A stretch of DNA of 64,000 nt. Origin: Panax quinquefolius (taxonomy: Eukaryota; Streptophyta; Magnoliopsida; Apiales; Araliaceae). Position 1 is the first letter of the stretch, and each line of letters starts with the position of its first letter. The translations under genes and the position numbers were made by a program. The stretch is taken from positions 119,696,043 through 119,760,042 of the forward strand of contig CM035152.1 in NCBI GenBank assembly GCA_020205615.1. Reading direction: 5' to 3'. Of the stretch, positions 60,306-64,000 are shown in pieces. The notes beneath the pieces are model-generated. The model was given only the letters and a program-made list of their open reading frames with translations. It did no database searches and had not been told where the DNA came from.

Positions 60306-60466
60306 GAGGTGAGGGCTACCTCACGCTCTTGCATGAGGTTGCCTTGGCATCGTTTTGTATTGAACACACTCTTATGTTCTACACGAAAGGATATTTTTAT
60401 AATTTATCAAAACATTGTTATTATAAAAGGATATCTCATGTAAGAGCGTGAGGTAACTTTCACCTC
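60306..60466. mobile_element. MITE-like inverted repeat, 161 bp
   Basis: The left arm GAGGTGAGGGCTACCTCACG continues CTCTTGCATGAGG. The right arm, reversed, reads GAGGTGAAAGTTACCTCACG then CTCTTACATGAGA. Arms are about 35 bp around an AT-rich centre. The short frame 60269-60451 crosses it and is not considered a gene. Confidence 0.7.
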
Positions 60467-61129
60467 TGTTGTTGCCTCAGTCTTAGTCTTTTCTATTGTA
60501 AAATTAGTCTCATTTAAACTTTATATTTTATTTTATTTTTGCCTTTTTAGATTTTGTAAGCTATATTTAGACTTGATACTTTTCAATATATTTTTTACCA
60601 CTAACAAATTCTAATGTGCCTAATTTTTTTTAGTTAAAGAAAATAAGTCATGTTCATTTTAGGACAGGGTAAACAAAGAATGTAGTGAATAGTGGAATCA
60701 CATGAATCATTGTTACTTTGGTCAGTTTAGTTGATAAAATTGGGGATTTGATATTCTATAAGTTAATTTGATATTTTTATAAGTGAATTTTATTTTTAAT
60801 TAAATCAATCTTTTGTACAGTAAATTAACTATAGGATTTAGTTTTTATATTCAAATTACTTCCACTTGATAAATAACTAAACATCTAGTTGCTTAACTTT
60901 ATTTGATTAGTAGCATTACTCAATTGAAGATAACTTTTATTTTTTTAATTTTATGATAATAATAATTAGAAAATTATTAGGAAAAAAGTGAGAAAAATTA
61001 TTTATACATAAAAATTAGGATCTAAGGCTTTCTCCCACATGGGAAAAAGTTTATTTTCAGAATTTCTATTATCATATCATACTACTAAAGGTCTAGAGAC
61101 TTTTTAGTAATATAATTTATTAAATTATA
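60467..61129. other. No gene seen; AT-rich intergenic DNA
   Basis: No feature could be supported here. Confidence 0.45.
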
Positions 61130-61379
61130 CTCCCTCCGTTCCAGGATAAAAGTCCTGGTGGACTTTTCACGCATATTAAGAAGATGAATAAAATGACAAA
61201 ATTGCCTATAATAATGTCATTAAATATGGAGAAATTAGAATAAGAAAAGTATGAGATATTTAATATTACTTATGATAATAGGAAAATATGTGTAACAGTT
61301 TAGTTATTAAAGGAAAATGGACATTTAACATGGGACTACTCAAATAGTAATAAGGACTTTTATCATGGGACGGAGGGAG
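61130..61379. mobile_element. Stowaway (Tc1/mariner) MITE, 250 bp
   Basis: Termini CTCCCTCCGTTCCAGGATAA and the inverted AGGACTTTTATCATGGGACG then GAGGGAG, flanked by TA on both sides (61128-61129 and 61380-61381). This is the classic Stowaway end and target duplication. Confidence 0.92.
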
Positions 61380-61513
61380 TATTACTAAAACTAGCTAAGT
61401 ACTAGTATTTGAATAAAACTAGTTAGTTATAAATCCTAAAATCTTCTACACCAACTAAACTCCATCATTAGCTTGTTTCTTTTTAATTTTCTTTTATTAT
61501 GTCTAAATAAAAT

Positions 61514-61538
61514 AATATATATATATATATATATATAT
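61514..61538. repeat. (TA)n microsatellite
   Basis: About 25 bp of TA repeats just left of the LTR fragment. Confidence 0.9.
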
Positions 61539-61544
61539 GATATA

Positions 61545-62157
61545 TAACTTTTATGATGAATAAAGATTTAATTTTTTTTAAATATTATTTTGAATAGTAA
61601 GGTGTTAATTTGATATAATGTTATAGTTATGGGTGATATGTGCAAAATTTACAAAGTAAGCAAGTTGTCATAAAATATTTGTTTGGTCGGGAACTATTCT
61701 TTTTTTTTTTTTGGGGAATATTCGTACGATGACGCAATCATTGGTGGACCCCACAACGGAATAATTGTCAGATATAGAAAGCGAAAAAAATATCTTTTTC
61801 ATGAAATAATGACAATACTTTTACTGTTAAACTGTTGAAATATCCGGTGATAAAAGTACAATAATACACGTTATTCCATAGTGGTACGCGGTATTGCGTA
61901 GTAGCACACTGTATTGCACAATATCTCTGATTATTATGCTTACGTAAGAAGTCACTCAGTTTCATTCAATAATTACCACAGTAGTTACTGCATATTATCT
62001 CATATTATTGATTCAATTATTATCACAGTATCATATGCATAATATTTTATATTATTAAATTAATAATTGAAACGTCATAGTTATTCATATTATTATTTGC
62101 ATTATTGACAATGTCTAAAAAATTTTGTCAAGAAAAGAAGTTACTTATTTAATTGCA
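61545..62157 (+). repeat. Family B LTR fragment (+), diverged
   Basis: ATGAATAAAGATTTAATTT, GTTAATTTGATATAATGTTA and CAATCATTGGTGGACC match the first ~600 bp of the element B LTR (31882 onwards) in the same order, down to GACAATGTCTA near 62107. It lacks both ends. Confidence 0.7.

Positions 62158-62158
<1 letters not shown>

Positions 62159-62235
<77 letters not shown>
62159..62235. repeat. Compound (CA)n-(TA)n microsatellite
   Basis: CA repeats at 62159-62198 run directly into TA repeats to 62235. The repeat-derived frame across it is spurious. Confidence 0.95.
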
Positions 62236-62237
<2 letters not shown>

Positions 62238-62832
62238 TATAAGATCTTGTCAAATTATTACCCTCCTCCTTCCTGCTCTTCTCCCTCTTGTGATACTTAA
62301 AATCCCATGAGTCGATTGAGTAATGGAAGAAAAAAGAAACAATGAAAGTATTAGTACATGAATAACATCACTCTCACTTAAATTTGTGTGTAAATTTGAG
62401 GACTAGTATTTTTTTTAATTTCAAGTTTTGTTGTAAACAATCTACATCTGTTGCTTATCGTACGTCCTCAGTCGTGTATATATATACAGTGTTATGTCTA
62501 CACTTCTTTTTTGTTTATACATCTCTGTTCACAGTACATGTGCATTCAATAAGAAAAAGAATATGAATAGATTTTTCAGCAATAATTAAAATATATTAGA
62601 ATTCAACTTTTACTAGATAAGGGCAAATTGGGTATAAAAATTAAATCTTATAATTAATCTACTGCACAAAGGGTTAGTTTAGTTAAAAATGGGACCCACT
62701 AATATTAGCTTGTGGAAATATCAATTCCCTAAAATTGAAATAATAAGGTTTAAAAGGTAAGATAAGACCATGAACTTGAGGGATTAAAAAAGTGCAATGA
62801 AAACTCTATATATTCTGTCTTTTTCATTAAAA
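62236..62832. other. No gene seen; AT-rich intergenic DNA
   Basis: No conserved frame or repeat was recognised. Confidence 0.45.
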
Positions 62833-62998
62833 TAATGCTACTATCATATAAAGATGGTAACATAAAGATCACATACTGCTGACGTGACAGTATGTGATTT
62901 GTTGTTGAGTTAAGTGGGTCATGTCAACAACAAATCACATACTGCTACGTCAACAACATGTGAGCGGTATGTAATTATTTTATGTGATAGTAGCATTA
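62833..62998. mobile_element. MITE with TAATGCTA termini, 166 bp
   Basis: Ends TAATGCTACTATCATATAAA and TTTTATGTGATAGTAGCATT then A are inverted. Inside, ACAAATCACATACTG and CAGTATGTGATTTGTTG pair as further arms. Its terminal octamer is the same as that of the PUB14 intron MITE. Confidence 0.8.
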
Positions 62999-63690
62999 TT
63001 GTTTTCATTGAGTATATTTTAAATTAATTTTGTCTCTTATATAATGAATTAAGAGGATTACTACTCTTCCGTGACGTTACTCGTACAAAGGCTATGACAA
63101 GTCAACCTCCCACAATTAAAACATGTTGAAAAGTATACACTTCGCCCAATAATGATGACTTAACTATACTTTTCTCACAAACAAAAATAATAAATAAATA
63201 AAGTAACGGGAAAAGAATTATGAAGTTTTAATTTTAGTCGTAATGCATTACATTAATACTATTGGTTAACATCAAGATTCATCCACGCGCCTAATCACTA
63301 ATAGTGCGTCTAATATTGCATAGAAACAAAGTCACACAGAGAAACTTGACGGTTTGGCCCGCCGCGAGATAGCTCTGGTGAGAGAATAAGTACAGACTAA
63401 ATAAAGGTTAACAATGGAGGCATAAATTTTAGTGCTGAAAAGTAGTGAGATACCTATAAATTAAAATTAATGTAACCTTGTATTTATAGTGATCACACCT
63501 CCTTCTCTATGTCCGTCCCCGAATTAGAATAGAATTTCTTATTATGATGGATACCATAATGGCATAAAATTGAATCTCCTTAAAAAAAGGAAGTCGAATA
63601 TTATCCTGACTCTTTCCTTAGGAGTTGAAAATTAAATGCAACTAGAAATCTTAGATTCCTTAAAGTTCTTCAACTAGCCAAAATATATTC
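62999..63690. other. No gene seen; possible distal upstream region
   Basis: No coding evidence. CGTGACGTTACTCG near 63068 contains a TGACG core, but this is weak alone. Confidence 0.35.
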
Positions 63691-63870
63691 CTACGTGGGG
63701 AACATGCCTCCACGTGGACCAAGTCCCACCGAATCACCTGAGTCCAATTAATCATGTCCTAACATTGTCCCCACTCTATTGTTACAATGAGACATTTAAT
63801 GAAAGAGTACAAAAAAAGAACTTTAATTCAAGTACGGACACCAAAAGTCACACTTTTATCCCACGTGCAA
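63691..63870 (+). promoter_or_regulatory. Cluster of ACGTG (G-box/ABRE-like) motifs
   Basis: CTACGTGGGG (63691), a full palindromic G-box CCACGTGG (63710-63717) and CCCACGTGCA (about 63860) lie within 180 bp. Such clusters bind bZIP and bHLH factors in plant promoters. The target gene would lie beyond 64000 or be absent; strand is assumed. Confidence 0.4.
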
Positions 63871-64000
63871 ACACCAGTCCCACACATCATTACTACCTAT
63901 TTTTTGGGAAACATACGAAATTGTCGGGCCATTTCAAAAGGCTCAAATCAAACTCAACCGCCATATTCTCAGCTTGAATCTCAAACTTCCTTCTTTGATT

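Noticed and set aside
62125..62310. His/Thr/Tyr/Ile repeat ORF
   Set aside because: It is produced by the CA/TA microsatellite.
1..64000. tRNA or rRNA genes
   Set aside because: I found none; the TGGTATCAGAGC matches are retrotransposon primer binding sites, not tRNA genes.

Overview
The window is a stretch of repeat-rich plant nuclear DNA, most likely from a eudicot. The evidence is GT-AG introns, a plant-specific U-box/ARM gene, Ty3/gypsy and Ty1/copia LTR retrotransposons primed by initiator-Met tRNA, Stowaway-type MITEs and AT-rich intergenic DNA. I cannot name the species. Only one gene looks intact: a PUB14-type U-box E3 ubiquitin ligase at 55983-59371 (four exons, 631 aa). Nearly everything from 1 to 55 kb is nested, decaying transposable elements. 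All identities below were judged by eye; no alignment or database search was run.

Layout. 1-4991: internal region of a decayed Ty3/gypsy chromovirus (+). 4992-8744: a likely solo LTR (family C, minus) inside a scrap of a family B LTR. 9.2-12.8 kb: a cluster of captured gene pieces, all on the minus strand (ribosomal protein eL13, a mitochondrial dicarboxylate/tricarboxylate carrier exon, ribosomal protein eL4), bounded on the right by a CACTA-type transposon end and hit by a palindromic MITE. 12.8-15.5 kb: nested LTR fragments. 15464-27816: a Sirevirus-like Ty1/copia element (+) with an extra long ORF region after pol. 28819-28918: a 100-N assembly gap. 28.9-31.2 kb: a TAT/Ogre-type gag-protease fragment.

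31.2-53.7 kb reads best as one long family C LTR (+) interrupted twice. The first insert is a non-autonomous element B (31882-40258): LTRs of about 4.3 kb around only about 340 bp of internal DNA. The second is a structurally complete gypsy element A (42596-52618, minus): 2.6 kb LTRs, primer binding site, polypurine tract and a perfect 5-bp target duplication, TTATT. A further family A LTR piece in the opposite orientation (53704-55015) makes a large inverted repeat just upstream of PUB14. 55.4-64 kb is lower-copy DNA with PUB14, four MITEs, microsatellites and, at the right edge, a G-box cluster that may belong to a gene beyond the window.

Most unusual signals: (1) the transcribed leaders of the LTRs carry two arrays of short hairpins; in one, the stems vary in sequence but stay complementary around a near-constant loop core (GGCCC(T)GTAGTGCA), and this array recurs in several LTR groups; (2) element B keeps only the ends needed in cis and its termini match element A, suggesting a parasite-helper pair; (3) a recurring CAG/CTG to CG or CGTA difference between repeat copies, even in two primer binding sites, which may be a consensus error at methylated CHG sites and would inflate apparent decay; (4) the chimeric, intron-containing multi-gene capture at 9.7-12.8 kb.
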